64,000 bases of DNA from the NCBI GenBank assembly GCA_039566865.1, contig CM076949.1, forward strand, positions 15,414,501 through 15,478,500, read 5' to 3'. The position numbers and the translations under genes were made by a program. Under the pieces are notes generated by a model. It did not search any database. It worked only from the letters and a program-made list of their open reading frames with translations, and was not told the origin of the DNA. Source of the DNA: Aurelia coerulea (Eukaryota > Cnidaria > Scyphozoa > Semaeostomeae > Ulmaridae). Shown one piece after another: positions 35,568 through 49,292 of this stretch (the first letter of the stretch is position 1; each line of letters starts with the position of its first letter).

Positions 35568-36446
35568 CATATTTCTAATTATGTTTCTAGGGACGTTCTT
35601 AATCAAATGTACAAGCTTTATGTTAGACCTCATTTAGATTATGGTGACATTGTCCACCACAGGCATGACCCTGAGATGCTCCAAAGCTTCACGCGTAAGA
35701 TAGAACAAACTCAATATTTGGCTGCCTTGGCGGTGACCGGTGCATGGAGAGGTACAAATAGGCAAAGGCTGTATGAAGAACTGGGGTGGGAAAGTCTCTA
35801 TCAGAGGAGATGGTATAGACGCTTGTGCCATTTTTTTAAATTAAAGAACTCACACCATCCTGAGTATTTGTATGCAGAAATTCCTCCTGAGCGTCAAGTC
35901 ATGTACAACCTCAGAAGTGCACGTCTGTATGAACAAAACATAGGTAGGACTGTCCGGTTCTCAAACACCTACTTCCAGAATACCTTTTCTGAATGGAACT
36001 CGCTCACTCTTGATATTAGAAATTCTACATCAATTGCTGAGTTCAAGCGTAAATTGCTGGGAATCATAAGGCCTGCTCAGAAGCCTACTCATAATATAAA
36101 TGATATAGCAGGTATTAGACTTCTGACCAAGCTTCGTTTGAATTTTAGTGCCTTAAATGTACACAAATTTAGGCATAATTTTGAATGTCTGGACCCTATC
36201 TGTGCTTGTGGCACAGGCAAAGAAGATAACGAGCATTTTCTCCTGCATTGCCCTCTCTTTGAATTACAGCGTAGAGATCTCCTTGGTCAGCTCGGGGACC
36301 TTCCTGGCATTGACATTGAGAGTTTGGATAGTAAGACTATTTGCGAATTACTACTATTTGGTAGCCCAAACGTAAATGTGATTGTGAACAGAATAATTCT
36401 GGAAGCGACCATTTCCTTCATCAAATCAACACAGCGATTAGGCTAG

Positions 36447-36733
36447 AAATAAAACCATCAAATCACAGCGCACCCCAACAGGTGAGTCAGAGATATATTT
36501 CTTTGACGCACCTGGAACACCTTAATTTTTGTAACCTTGTTTTTTTTTGTTAGACTAGATACTGTCGTAGTATTGAACTGTTGTAAGTGTCGTTCGTAGT
36601 GAGAACTCAATGACTTTGTGTCCTTTCTCGCTACGAACGACATAATTTTTTTTCTTTTCTCAATTCTAGTTTAACTGTGTCGTTGCTTTGTATATTTTAA
36701 TATTTTATGATGATATATAAAAAAAAAAAAAAA
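36447..36733 (+). other. LINE E 3' UTR and poly(A) tail
   Basis: About 270 bp of untranslated sequence ends in ATGATATATAAAAAAAAA (A-run 36719-36733). The short inverted motif CGTTCGTAGTGAGAA / TTCTCGCTACGAACG (36590-36650) can form a hairpin. Confidence 0.75.
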
Positions 36734-38291
36734 ATGCCCGGGGGCCGGGCACTGAGAAAAGGCTATATTCCCAGTTACTGTGTAAGCAAAAGCTCTTGCT
36801 CTTGCCAAATGCTACTCAAATGCCAGGGGGCCGGGGAAAAATGTAAGGTCAAATGGCAGGGGGCCGGGAAATTTGTGTGTGCAAATTCCCGGGGGTGTCC
36901 CGGGGGGGGGATGGTCGGGGTAGGAATTGAACGAGACATAATACCCGTTACACTTTGAATTGTACCTTCTAATTTACTTCAATCCACACTTTAATGTAGA
37001 AAATTTGTTTTCCTCGAGCTAATAAACATTTAATTAATCGATGTTTGTTCATGCAGTAAAGCTATAACGAGACTAAAGAAAAAAACTAATGGCTATGGTG
37101 AAGTTTCTAAGATTGGTAGCTGCATCACTAAAATAGCGCTCTGAAAGAAGTTAATAGCAGAACTAAAGTTTTAAAGAATGATGAGAGCAACACCCCGAAC
37201 ACTCTTAATAGTAGCTACTACCTTACTTCAATCCACACTTTATTGTGAAAAAATTCGTTTCCCTTTAGAAAGTAAACATTTTATTAATCAATGATTGTTA
37301 ATGCGGTTGAGAAAACATGAGACTTCAGAAAAAAATAATAACTATGGTAAAGTTTCTAAGAATGGTAGCTGTATCACTAAAATAGTGCTCTGAAAGAATT
37401 TAATAGCAGAACTAAAGTTTTAAAGAATGATGAGTGTTAAACTCTTTAAATTCTTAATTGTAGCTACTAAGTTACTTTAATCCACACTTTCTATATGGAA
37501 AATTTGTTTTCCTTCCGAAAATAAACATTTAATTCATCGATGTTTGTTATTGCAGTAAAGCTAATATGAGACTAAAGAAAAAACTAATGCCTATGGTAAA
37601 GTTTCAAAGAATATTAGCTACAGAACTAATATAGTGCTCTGAAAGAGATTAATAGCAGAACTAAGTTTTAAGAATGATGAGTGCAATACCCCTTACACTC
37701 TTAATTGTAGCTACTACGTTACTTCAATCCACTCTTTTATGTGGAAAATTTGTTTTCCTTGAGAAAATAAACATTTAATTGATCGATGTTTTTTAATGCG
37801 GTAGAGCAAACATTAGACTAAAAAAGAAACTAATAGCTATGGTAAAGTTTCTAAGAATGGTAGCTGTATCACTGAAATAGTGCTCTGAAAGAATTTAGTA
37901 GAAGAAATAAAGTTTTAAAGAATCATGAGTGCAATCCTTTTTAAACTTTTAATTGTAGCTACTAAGTTACTTTAATCTACACTTTTTATGTGGAAAATTG
38001 GTTTTCCTTAGAAAATAAACATTTAATTAATCGATGTTTGTTAATGCTGTAAAGCTAACATGAGACTAAAGAAAAAACTAATGCCTATGGTAACGTTTCA
38101 CACAATATTAGCTGCAGAGCTAATATAATCTTTGAAAGAAATTAATAGCAGAGCTAAAGTTTTAAAGAATGATGAGTGCAATACCCCTTACACTCTTAAT
38201 TGAAGCTACTACGTTACTTCAATCCACTCTCTTATGTGGAAAATTTGCTTTCCTTGAGAAAATAAACATTTAATTAAACGATGTTTGTTAA

Positions 38292-39913
38292 AGTGAATAT
38301 GACGCGAAAATGTTTATTGTCTTACATTATGCAATAAACATCGCTGATCATCATGGTGTATTTTATTTTTGAATTTGGACTTTTGTTTCTTCAGAAAATG
38401 GGGTTGAATAGCACCCACTTTGCTTCGAAAAGTGGCGGCAACTCTGCGCGGTCAGACCGTTGAGTGCCAGACCCCTGTGACGTAAAGTGTTTGGGTGAAG
38501 ACAATACCTTGCAATGTTTTACACAGGAAACCACGATAAAACCCTGGATAGTGGTCAAGTTTGGCTTGTTCGTTCTCCCTTTTCATCGAATAAGACCAAG
38601 GAATTTACTCCTGGTGTATTGAATACTTAAAGAACTAAATTTACAATATTATTAAACATTTTTCTCTCTCATCAATGTGATAACAAGGCCATTTGCAAAG
38701 TTGCAACGACGGCACAAAATCATGTCTCGCAGCAAATTTATATAATGATTGTAACTATCCCACACACAGCCAGCCTCAGGTTTTGAAATAACAATAAATA
38801 GTCTGTGTTGCCAAAATTTCCGACATTTATTGCTTTTTATAAAGGGGTCAATTTTGGTATTTAATGGGACGAAGACCTTCAATGGCGAACGAAGATTGGC
38901 CATAATTTTAGAGGCGGTTCTCACTTTTCTAATACCTACCAAAAATGTGATCAAACGGATCTTAGCCTAGATCTGCAACCAGGCTTGCCTTTGTATAGGC
39001 TGATAGCATCAGGAACAAAATTGAAACTTACCAAAAGAAGGTGTTGTTCTCCATATTATCTTTGCTCCTCATAAAACTTTGACAAATACGGAATAACTGT
39101 ATTGCTGTAACAAGCATGGCCTAATCGGGCCTGTAATCGCGTCGTTGAAAAACTAACGCAGTAGGTTAGTCACAACATCATGTTGAATTCTGTTCCTCCC
39201 TTCGTCCTACAACCAAGGTCCTTATAGAAATCTGTGATTTTGAGGACTTGCAATCTCTGAAACCATGATGAAACCAATTGACTGTCTGTTTACGATTAGC
39301 CTGAGATCAGGCTCTCCAAACAATCTCCAAACACTGATCTCAGGCTAGTTTACAATTTGACTGAAAGATATCCTTTCATGAGGAACAACAACAAATGATT
39401 TATGATAAAAGGATTAAATTTGAAAAAAATTGTATTTTACTATTTTTAAACAGCAGTGTCGTCATCCTGATAGCAAGATCCAATATACCTGTGTTTGAAT
39501 ATGAAGCCCTCCCGGTTTTATCAAAGAAACTTAATTGAGTGCTAATCTGTCATTTCATAGAATTTAGGTGCACAACAGTCCCTAATTGATTGCCAAGATA
39601 TATTGTGACAATGTAAATGCCGAGGTATTCGAAGAATATGGGTGTGAATATTTTCTATTGGGCTTCTTTCAAACCCTAAAACCCCTTTGACGACCGTATA
39701 ATTTCTTATAAATCCTTGATGTCCTTGAATCCACCCAAACACTTTCCGTCACTCGATCCAGATCTCCCGGACACTTTTTTGAGCAGAAATTTGATTTTCA
39801 AATGGCTATATCTAAAAAACGGTTTAGTTTTGGAAAGTTTAATGTTGGAATTCGAAATCAGCACACTCGAATTGGCATTTTTCATCAATAAAATTGTTCG
39901 CGTCTTATTCACT
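38292..39913. mobile_element. TTAA-flanked piggyBac-like non-autonomous element, 1.6 kb
   Basis: The ends AGTGAATATGACGCGAA and TTCGCGTCTTATTCACT are inverted with one mismatch. Each is flanked by TTAA (38288-38291, 39914-39917), and deleting the element restores an S248 unit exactly (TTTGTTAATGTGG). This is piggyBac-type target use. A 100-codon minus frame (38652-38954) has no transposase motif, so the element appears non-autonomous or badly decayed. Confidence 0.78.
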
Positions 39914-41165
39914 TTAATGTGGTAGAGCAAACATGAGACTAAAGAAAAAACTAATAGCTATGGTAAAGGTTCTAAGAATGGTAGCTGCATCACTAAAGTA
40001 GTGCTCTGAAAGAAGTTAATAGCAGCACTGAAGTTTTAAAGAATGATGATTGCAATACTCTTTATGATATAAATTGTAGCTACTAAGTTACTTTAATCTA
40101 CACTTTCTATGTGGAAAATTTGTTTTCCTTCCGAAAATAAACATTTAATTAATCGATGTTTGTTAATGCAGTAAAGCTCATATGAGACTAAAGAAAAAAC
40201 TAATGGCTATGGTAAAGTTTCAAAGAATATTAGCTACAGGACTAATATAGTGCTCTGAAAGAGATTAATAGCAGAACTAAGTTTTAAGAATGATGAGTGC
40301 AATACCCCTTACACTCTTAATTGTAGCTACTACGTTACTTCAATCCACTCCTTTATGTGGAAAATTTGTTTTCCTTGAGAAAATAAACATTTAATTGATC
40401 GATGTTTTTTCATGCGGTAGGGCAAACATTAGACTAAAAAAGAAACTAATAGCTATGGTAAAGTTTCTAAGAATGGTAGCTGTATCACTGAAATAGTGCT
40501 CTGAAAGAATTTAATAGAAGAAATAAAGTTTTAAAGAATCATGAGTGCAATCCTTTTTAAACTTTTAATTGTAGCTACTAAGTTACGTCAATCTACACTT
40601 TCTATGTGGAAAATTTGTTTTCCTTTGAAAATAAACATTTAGATGTTTGTTTATGCAGTAAAGCTAACATGAGACTAAAGAAAAAACTAATGGCTTTTGT
40701 AAAATTTCAAAAAATGGTGGCTGCAGCACTAATATAGTGCTTTGAAGGAAATTAATAACAGAGTTAAAGTTTTATAGAATGATGAGTGCAATACCCCTTA
40801 CACTCTTAATGGAAGCTACTACGTTACTTCAATCCACTCTCTTATGTGGAAAATTTGTTTTCCTTGAGAAAATAAACATTTAATTAATCGATGTTTGTTA
40901 ATGTGGTAGAGCAAACACGAGAATAAAGAAAAAACCAATAGCTATGGTAAAGTTCCTAAGAATGGTAGCTGCATCACTAAAGTAGTGCTCTGAAAGAAGT
41001 TAATAGCACTAGCAGCACTGAAGTTTTAAAGAATGATGAGTGCAATACTCTTTATAACATTAATTGTAGCTACTAAGTTACTTTAATCCACACTTTTTGA
41101 GTTAATATGTTCTTTTCATTGAGGAAATAAACATTTAATTAATCGATGTTTGTTGTTGCGGAGCG

Positions 41166-42477
41166 CAGGCGTAGCAACTTTATAGGCGTATTTGACAAGA
41201 AATTTGGGCGATGTGAGGCAAACCAGCGAACAAAAGGAGAATTTGTAGACTCAGCGATGCTTGTAATTGGATAAAACAACAACAGCTAATGTTCAACAAC
41301 AAAGATGTATTTGTTTGTGGGAGGGGAAGTGGGTTGATGCAAACGACTACAGAGAAACCATGGCTTCCTCAAAACATTTCGCTGCAAAATGGAGAACAGA
41401 ACCTTGGACTTAGCAGAGCAAAGCACAATGTATTGAAGGCAACGGAATTTGTCCGACTGGTAAAAATACAATATTCGTTATCATCATATCAGTATAGTAT
41501 TTGTAGTGTTTGCTTTACAGCTTTAGATTGCTACATTAAGCTACATTAGATTGGCACATACACTACTTTAATCCACACTCTTTGTGGAAAATTTGTTTTC
41601 CTTCAGAAAATAAACATTAAACTAGCAATAGTATAAACTAGGTGCCCCACTACCTTTTATTTTTCTTGATTTTGTCTTGACTATTATGGTAAGACGTACC
41701 CTGGGTACCAGAGCCAAAAAATAATAAAATAAGAAAATAGAAAAAAAAATTAATGAGGATAGAAAATTTTCAATTTCTTTCTAATTTTAATCTTTACTTC
41801 TCTATGGCGAATTTGCCCTCCCCCCCCCCCCCCCCCCACTAGTAGATCTTTTCTAATAACTCAGCAATGAGTAAGTTTGTGGCAATGAGACTTTCTGACT
41901 TTTTGTAGCTACCTATTGTGCTAATTATAGTAAAGTTTCATTGTTATATTTTGATATAAGGGGGAGGCAGACATTTTTCCGGGGACTGACCCTGTCACAG
42001 TCGCAAATTCTCAAATCACAATTTTCGTGAAAAAAGTAGCGAAATGACAGTATTTTGCAAATTCCTTTTGCAGTCTAGTGTCATTTGATGTATTTCATTA
42101 TAATTCTCATTTTGGATGGAAATTGCGCTCGAAATTGGATTTTATCACTTTTTTCCTGATTTAGGCTGATTTTGCCGCTTGATTGCTTGACTGCTGATTT
42201 GAGCTAGTCTTTGGAATTTTTAATAAGTACATGCCTAGAGCAATTAGCACACCACATTTGGTTGCTCTCCCTATTACCAGTCAATAGTTAGGTAGGGAGC
42301 TTTTTGCTCCCCCCCCGACCAAAATAGGATGTGTCCGATAGCCCTCGCCAATATAGGGTTAAAGGGTGGAGGACTTTGTAAGCCTGGTGTAATATGTCTA
42401 GATCCCCTTTCTAATTAATGTCAAGTGATGCCAGACACAATAATGTTCTGTGACCGAGGGCTGTATCACTCTTCCGA
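41166..42477. other. Noncoding stretch with satellite scrap and poly-C
   Basis: A 60-bp S248 fragment lies at 41560-41625 (CTTTAATCCACACTCTTTGT). A C-run occupies about 41819-41837. The frame 41289-41549 has no recognisable domain. Confidence 0.5.
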
Positions 42478-43581
42478 AACTCTCTAACAGGGGCAATTTT
42501 CATTGATCTATCAAAAGCGTTCGACACAGTTAGCCATTCAAGTGTTCTCAACAAGCTACCATCGTTTGGAATTTCTGGGAATGAATTAATGTGGTTCACT
42601 GACTACCTCTTCAACCGGACTCAGGTTGTTCACTGCAATGGATTCCCTTCAGAAGTTGTACCAATAAGCTGTGGGGTCCCTCAGGGGTCGATAATTGGGC
42701 CTTTACTATTCATAATCCAGTTTAATGCTGCCCATAAGGTCCTAAAACATTCTAAAATCGTAACTTATGCCGATGACACAGTGATGTACATGTCTTCTAG
42801 CTCTCTGAACGAAATTGAAATGAAACTGAGCGAAGATCTAGACAGCCTTAAATCCTGGTTTGATTGCAACGAATTAGTAATTAACCTGAGAAAGGGAAAG
42901 ACAGAAACCATGATTTTTGGAACATCAAAAAGGCTAAATAAACTTGAATCAAAAGTGATGGAAATTAGCTTGAATGGTGTGAAAATCAATGGAACCTCCA
43001 GCTATAAGTACCTCGGAGTTCATCTAGATCAAACTCTGATCTTTGAAGATCATTTCAACAAAATCTACAAACAAGCTGCTGGTCGGCTAAACCTATTGAG
43101 AAAAATCCGAGGCCTTATTGACTCTGCGACTGCTGAACTGATTTACAGAACAATGATAATGCCAATTTTTGGGTACTGCGGATTGATCTTCCTGGCTCGG
43201 TCTCAGTCGTACAAGAACAGAATTGAAAGCATTGAGCGCAGAGCCAGAGTTGTTATAAAGTCAAGTAACCTGACGGTTGACCTACGTATACCTAAAATTG
43301 ATGCAGTAATTAAGAAAAGAGCTTGTACTTTGGTCTTTGATAATCTACAACGAAATGTCTGTGATGTGATGAAAGAATACTTCATTAAAAATACACACGG
43401 AAAGAACACAAGAAATGAGGAACGATCAGTGAAGCTACCACTAGTGAAAACGGAATTTGGACGAAAAGGACTTTATTTCTTGGCTGCAAAAGAATTCAAC
43501 GACTTGCCTCTACAGGCAAGGAAGATCGAATCTCGACTTCTTTTTAAACAGTTTTTAGATAGCCATTTTAATAATATTTAA
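42478..43581 (+). CDS. LINE G reverse transcriptase, 5'-truncated but open
   Basis: The frame enters at SLTGAIFIDLSKAFDTVSHS (about 42481) and stays open to TAA at 43581, about 367 codons. RT blocks are CGVPQGSIIGPLLFI, the catalytic TYADDTVMYMSSSS and SYKYLGVHLDQTL; the thumb has IYRTMIMPIFGYCGLIFLA; the C-terminus ends EFNDLPLQARKIESRLLFKQ. The first ATG at 42589 is internal and not a true start. The endonuclease and N-terminal RT are missing, so no active element remains. Confidence 0.85.
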   Translation, partial: NSLTGAIFIDLSKAFDTVSHSSVLNKLPSFGISGNELMWFTDYLFNRTQVVHCNGFPSEVVPISCGVPQGSIIGPLLFIIQFNAAHKVLKHSKIVTYADDTVMYMSSSSLNEIEMKLSEDLDSLKSWFDCNELVINLRKGKTETMIFGTSKRLNKLESKVMEISLNGVKINGTSSYKYLGVHLDQTLIFEDHFNKIYKQAAGRLNLLRKIRGLIDSATAELIYRTMIMPIFGYCGLIFLARSQSYKNRIESIERRARVVIKSSNLTVDLRIPKIDAVIKKRACTLVFDNLQRNVCDVMKEYFIKNTHGKNTRNEERSVKLPLVKTEFGRKGLYFLAAKEFNDLPLQARKIESRLLFKQFLDSHFNNI

Positions 43582-43750
43582 TTCTGTAAGTATCTAAGGT
43601 TCACTTGTATTTTGATTTTAATTTTGTAAGTTTTAAAAGGACATTTTTCCTATAACTATTAAGCTAGCAGGACCCTAATGATAACAATATTGTAAATATT
43701 GATAGGTTATCCTGTTGAAATATTCGTAAATTATTATTATTATTATTAAA
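42478..43750 (+). mobile_element. LINE G, 5'-truncated, (ATT)n tail
   Basis: This plus-strand LINE begins inside the RT and ends in a TTATTATTATTATT tail at about 43731-43748 after a 150-bp 3' UTR. Its RT frame has no lesion from the truncation point to the natural stop. It differs from the other families in sequence and tail. Confidence 0.88.
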
Positions 43751-43954
43751 AGGCGTACGAGATTTTTTTAAACAATAGGATTTTTAGGGATTATCTACGG
43801 ATTTTTCTTGAAAACAAAAGGATTTTTGCCTAAGGTGTATGAGATTTTTACAGAGTGATACGCCCCTCGTCTGTGACAACCCAAAGGCAACAAATAGTTT
43901 AAATAGTCAAATAGTGATAAAGATATGTGTTTAACCCCGGCACCTGCACTTTAA

Positions 43955-44810
43955 CTTGATCGTTTGTGACAATTATGCTATAAATAATCGCACGAGGAAA
44001 ATTTTTGAAGACAGATCCCTTACTTTGGCTTAGAATGCATCTCCTAATATCATGCTTGCCTTTAGCGACAAAGAAACACTGATCGTTTTGTGACAATTAT
44101 GCTCTAAATCAGCGCAAGAGGAAAATTTTTGAAGACAGATCCTTTACTTTGGCTTAGAATGCATCTCCCAATATCATGCTTGCCATTAGCGACAAGGAAA
44201 CCTTTATCGTTTGTGACAGTTTTGCTATGCTCTAAATCAGCGAACGAAGAAAATTTTTGAAGAAAAATACTTTACTTTGGCTTAGAATGCATCTCCCAAT
44301 ATCATGCTTGCCTTTAGCGACAAGGAAACCTTGATCGTTTTGTGGCAATTATGCTATAAATCATCGCACGAGGAAAATTTTTGAAGACAGATCCCTTACT
44401 TTGGCTTAGAATGCATCTCCCAATATCATGCTTGCCTTTAGCGACAAGGAAACCTTTATCGTTTGTGACATTTATGCTATAAATCAGCGAACGCGGAAAA
44501 TTTTTGAAGAAAGATCCTTTACTTTGGCTTAGAATGCATCTCCCAATATCATGCTTGCCATTAGCGACAAGGAAACCTTTATCGTTTGTGACAGTTTTGC
44601 TATAAATCATCGCACGAGGAAAATTTTTGAAGACAGATCCCTTACTTTGGCTTAGAATGCATCTCCCAATATCATGCTTGCCTTTAGCGACAAGGAAACC
44701 TTTATCGTTTGTGACATTTATGCTATAAATCAGCGAACGCGGAAAATTTTTGAAGAAAGATCCTTTACTTTGGCTTAGAATGCATCTCCCAATATCATGC
44801 TTGGTTGTCA
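43955..44810 (-). repeat. 123-bp satellite S123, seven units
   Basis: TACTTTGGCTTAGAATGCAT recurs with starts at 44021, 44145, 44273, 44397, 44520, 44643 and 44766, giving periods of 123-128 bp. The last four units alternate between a CGCACGAGG type and a CGAACGCGG type, a 246-bp dimer. Because 123 is divisible by three, the minus strand stays open for 170 codons (44314-44826) with a 41-residue period. I do not regard this as a gene. Confidence 0.9.
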
Positions 44811-45737
44811 TAATAAGTGCAAGCAAATTGTGAAAAATAGTGGGAATCCCAGACTAATAAATGGAAAAAAAATTGTTTCTCTTAAAATCATTTTGAGATG
44901 AATCATTTGTTCGTTTTTAATTTAACCTCTCTTTTCTAGTGCTTATCTGCGCATATTTGGACAGTCAGAGCAAATTTAGAAAATTTAGAAAATCATTAGA
45001 ATATGATCGCTGGTTACTGTGTCTTTTCCCCCCTTATAAGTGGATTTCTAGAGCCACAATATCAAACCACATCTTCTTCTTTCATTCTTGATTTGTAACA
45101 CCATTAACTTGCTAAAATTTTAATGGCCTAAGCTGAGGATGTTTACATTAGCTCACTTGATATGCTTAAAGTGTCTTCCTTCCCCCGAGGATCATATTTT
45201 TTGTTTATTATCCCATGAGAAAAAGCAGAGCTTTGTATCCTTAGGAAAAACGTGTAGCATAGTCACAGCCTTGTTTCAAATTTTGAATAAAAACCTCTTG
45301 GCAAAGAATTGTTAAAATATTAAAATAAAGCGAACTTCAGCACCCTCCCTCAAAAACTCTTCAAACGACCACTTGGGAGAAATGTCCTATTTACGGTCTC
45401 TTGAGGCCATGGTATCCTGTGGTTCATTTTCTGATCTTTGTGTTAAAGTTAATGTTTACTTCAATTTTCTTTTAACTAGTGTGTATTTTCGTTTAGTTTA
45501 TGTTGCCTCATTGTTATTTCCCCTTATTTGCAATGGTGGTTGCATTGTGATGTATTGCCCCTTAGGACCAGCGAGAGGATTTCATTACGATGATGCCGGT
45601 TGAAATTAGTCAATGGCGAGCAGCAATAGGCTGTTTCCGTGTATCTTTGCGAAACATGTCCCCACTGAGCAGAAATGTTCGGCCATTCTCAGTTCTCTTT
45701 CAAATTTTAAAGTTATATTGGTTTTGTTATTGGTATT
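44811..45737. other. Noncoding stretch
   Basis: Two short plus frames (45373-45603, 45613-45882) have no recognisable domain, and the second runs into repeat B2. Otherwise nothing seen. Confidence 0.4.
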
Positions 45738-46052
45738 AATGGTTCCTTTGATAAAAATGAAACAGAAGGACAAAACCCCTCAAGATTTACAATGCTTCAT
45801 TGGACTTCATAAAGGCCAAGATCCACATAAACTCTCATTTGAGGTTTTGTCCGCGCGGTTCCGAAAACGAGTAGAAATGTGACAAAAGGAATTTTTGCGC
45901 AAATTTGGCTAATTTTGCGAAACAGTCCGAAATAGCTAATTGCTAGAAAATTGGGCAGTAAGTGCAGCCGCCCGGAATTTGCTAGCACGAACAACAACAA
46001 CAACTTTAAGGTCGGTGATTGGACTGAAATAAATACTTTATTATTTTTTCCG
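45738..46052 (-). repeat. Split direct repeat B2 (outer 3' end)
   Basis: It starts AATGGTTCCTTTGATAAAAA and ends TTATTATTTTTTCCG (plus strand) and matches B1 over 315 bp with almost no difference. Outside it the sequence is unrelated to that next to B1. Confidence 0.9.
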
Positions 46053-46126
46053 GGCCAACGCACCTGTCACACGACCGACGGCCGTGGAAAGAAAAGAGGC
46101 AGAAAAGAAAGTGGCGGGTGGGTGGG

Positions 46127-46475
46127 GAACTTGAATCGCAGAACCACCTGCTGTCTCTGGCTGATGAAGATAGACAACGATAAACCAACACGTTTCACTT
46201 TTATACTAGCCACGAGAAAAAGGCAAAACTTCTGCTCCCAATGCACAAGACAGCAGGAAGTTACTCCTGAGAATAACAAACAATAATCAAAACAAACGGC
46301 TCATGAACTAACCGACTGGTGTAAAGAGCGGAACGGAAGGCCATATGCTACGACGGCATGACTAAATTCCTTCAAAATAAACATGACATGTGCAGGGGCC
46401 TAGCCCCCCTCATACCACACCATACAGACATCAAAGTTCCATTAACCGCGATAAAATTTCATTTGATCGCCATTT
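46127..46475 (-). repeat. Split direct repeat A2
   Basis: It starts GAACTTGAATCGCAGAACC and ends TTCATTTGATCGCCATTT (plus strand) and matches A1 at 50511-50860 almost perfectly. It abuts B1 directly. Confidence 0.9.
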
Positions 46476-46790
46476 AATGGTTCCTTTGATAAAAATGAAA
46501 CAGAAGGACAAAACCCCTCAAGATTTACAATGCTTCATTTGACTTCATAAAGGCCAAGATCCACATAAACTCTCATTTGAGGTTTTGTCCGCGCGGTTCC
46601 GAAAACGAGTAGAAATGTGACAAAAGGAATTTTTGCGCAAATTTGGCTAATTTTGCGAAACAGTCCGAAATAGCTAATTGCTAGAAAATTGGGCAGTAAG
46701 TGCAGCCGCCCGGAATTTGCTAGCACGAACAACAACAACAACTTTAAGGTCGGTGATTGGACTGAAATAAATACTTTATTATTTTTTCCG
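46476..46790 (-). repeat. Split direct repeat B1
   Basis: A copy of B2. It joins A2 without spacer on one side and the internal region (CCCAACACGAAG) on the other. Confidence 0.9.
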
Positions 46791-49290
<2,500 letters not shown>

Positions 49291-49292
49291 AG

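Larger units (their letters stand above)
33802..36446 (+). pseudogene. LINE E reverse transcriptase and C-terminal zinc-knuckle region
   Basis: The frame pieces 33802-34029, 34010-34492 and 34401-34786 give TNKAHGCDDISVSMIK, FLDLSKAFDRVWHEGLLYKL, STGVPQG, GPLFFLVYINDLVDDL and the catalytic IFADDTSLFSVV. After the two insertions the thumb resumes with MYKLYVRPHLDYGDIVHH (from about 35570) and ends with CACGTGKEDNEHFLLHCPLF, a CCHC-like motif of this family. Frameshifts occur near 34020 and 34450. Confidence 0.87.
32628..36733 (+). mobile_element. LINE E, 5'-truncated, poly(A)-tailed
   Basis: This plus-strand non-LTR retrotransposon has a 16-bp target duplication ATGCCCGGGGGCCGGG at 32612-32627 and 36734-36749. 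It runs from the middle of the endonuclease to a run of about 15 A. Two later insertions break it (34787-35330 and 35407-35567). It belongs to the same family as LINE F and LINE H, shown by shared GDFNCRS, DEPTN and HFLL.CP motifs. Confidence 0.92.
32544..36937. mobile_element. GTCTCG-ended MITE with LINE E nested inside
   Basis: The ends GTCTCGTTCAATTCCTACCC and GGGTAGGAATTGAACGAGAC (right end GGGGTAGGAATTG) are inverted copies. Each is flanked by ATAAT (32539-32543, 36938-36942), a probable 5-bp target duplication within an S248 unit. The remaining MITE body (32544-32627 and 36750-36937) is rich in CCCGGGGGCCGGG-like motifs. LINE E occupies 32628-36733. Confidence 0.82.
32129..41165 (+). 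repeat. Main S248 satellite array, alternating dimer, interrupted twice
   Basis: Units of about 245-250 bp repeat, each with TTAATTGTAGCTACTA, AATCCACACTTT-like, AATAAACATTTAATTAATCG, GAGACTAAAGAAAAAACTAA and a near-palindrome AGCACTAATATAGTGCT. Array pieces lie at 32129-32543, 36938-38291 and 39914-41165. Two monomer types alternate: one has AAGTTACTTTAATC, the other ACGTTACTTCAATCCACTC. Starts at 37709 and 38202, 40076 and 40570, and 40325 and 40812 give a dimer period of about 490-497 bp. The interruptions are a MITE plus LINE E and a TTAA element. Confidence 0.9.

Noticed and set aside
44314..44826. 170-codon minus frame with four 41-residue repeats as a repeat protein gene
   Set aside because: It coincides with the S123 satellite and depends on its period being 123; no start context, domain or flanking exon supports a gene.
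45738..46475. A conventional 738-bp LTR (B-spacer-A)
   Set aside because: The second copies of A and B are separated by 3.7 kb containing gag and there is no second B-spacer-A unit; split direct repeats explain the order better. Not fully excluded.
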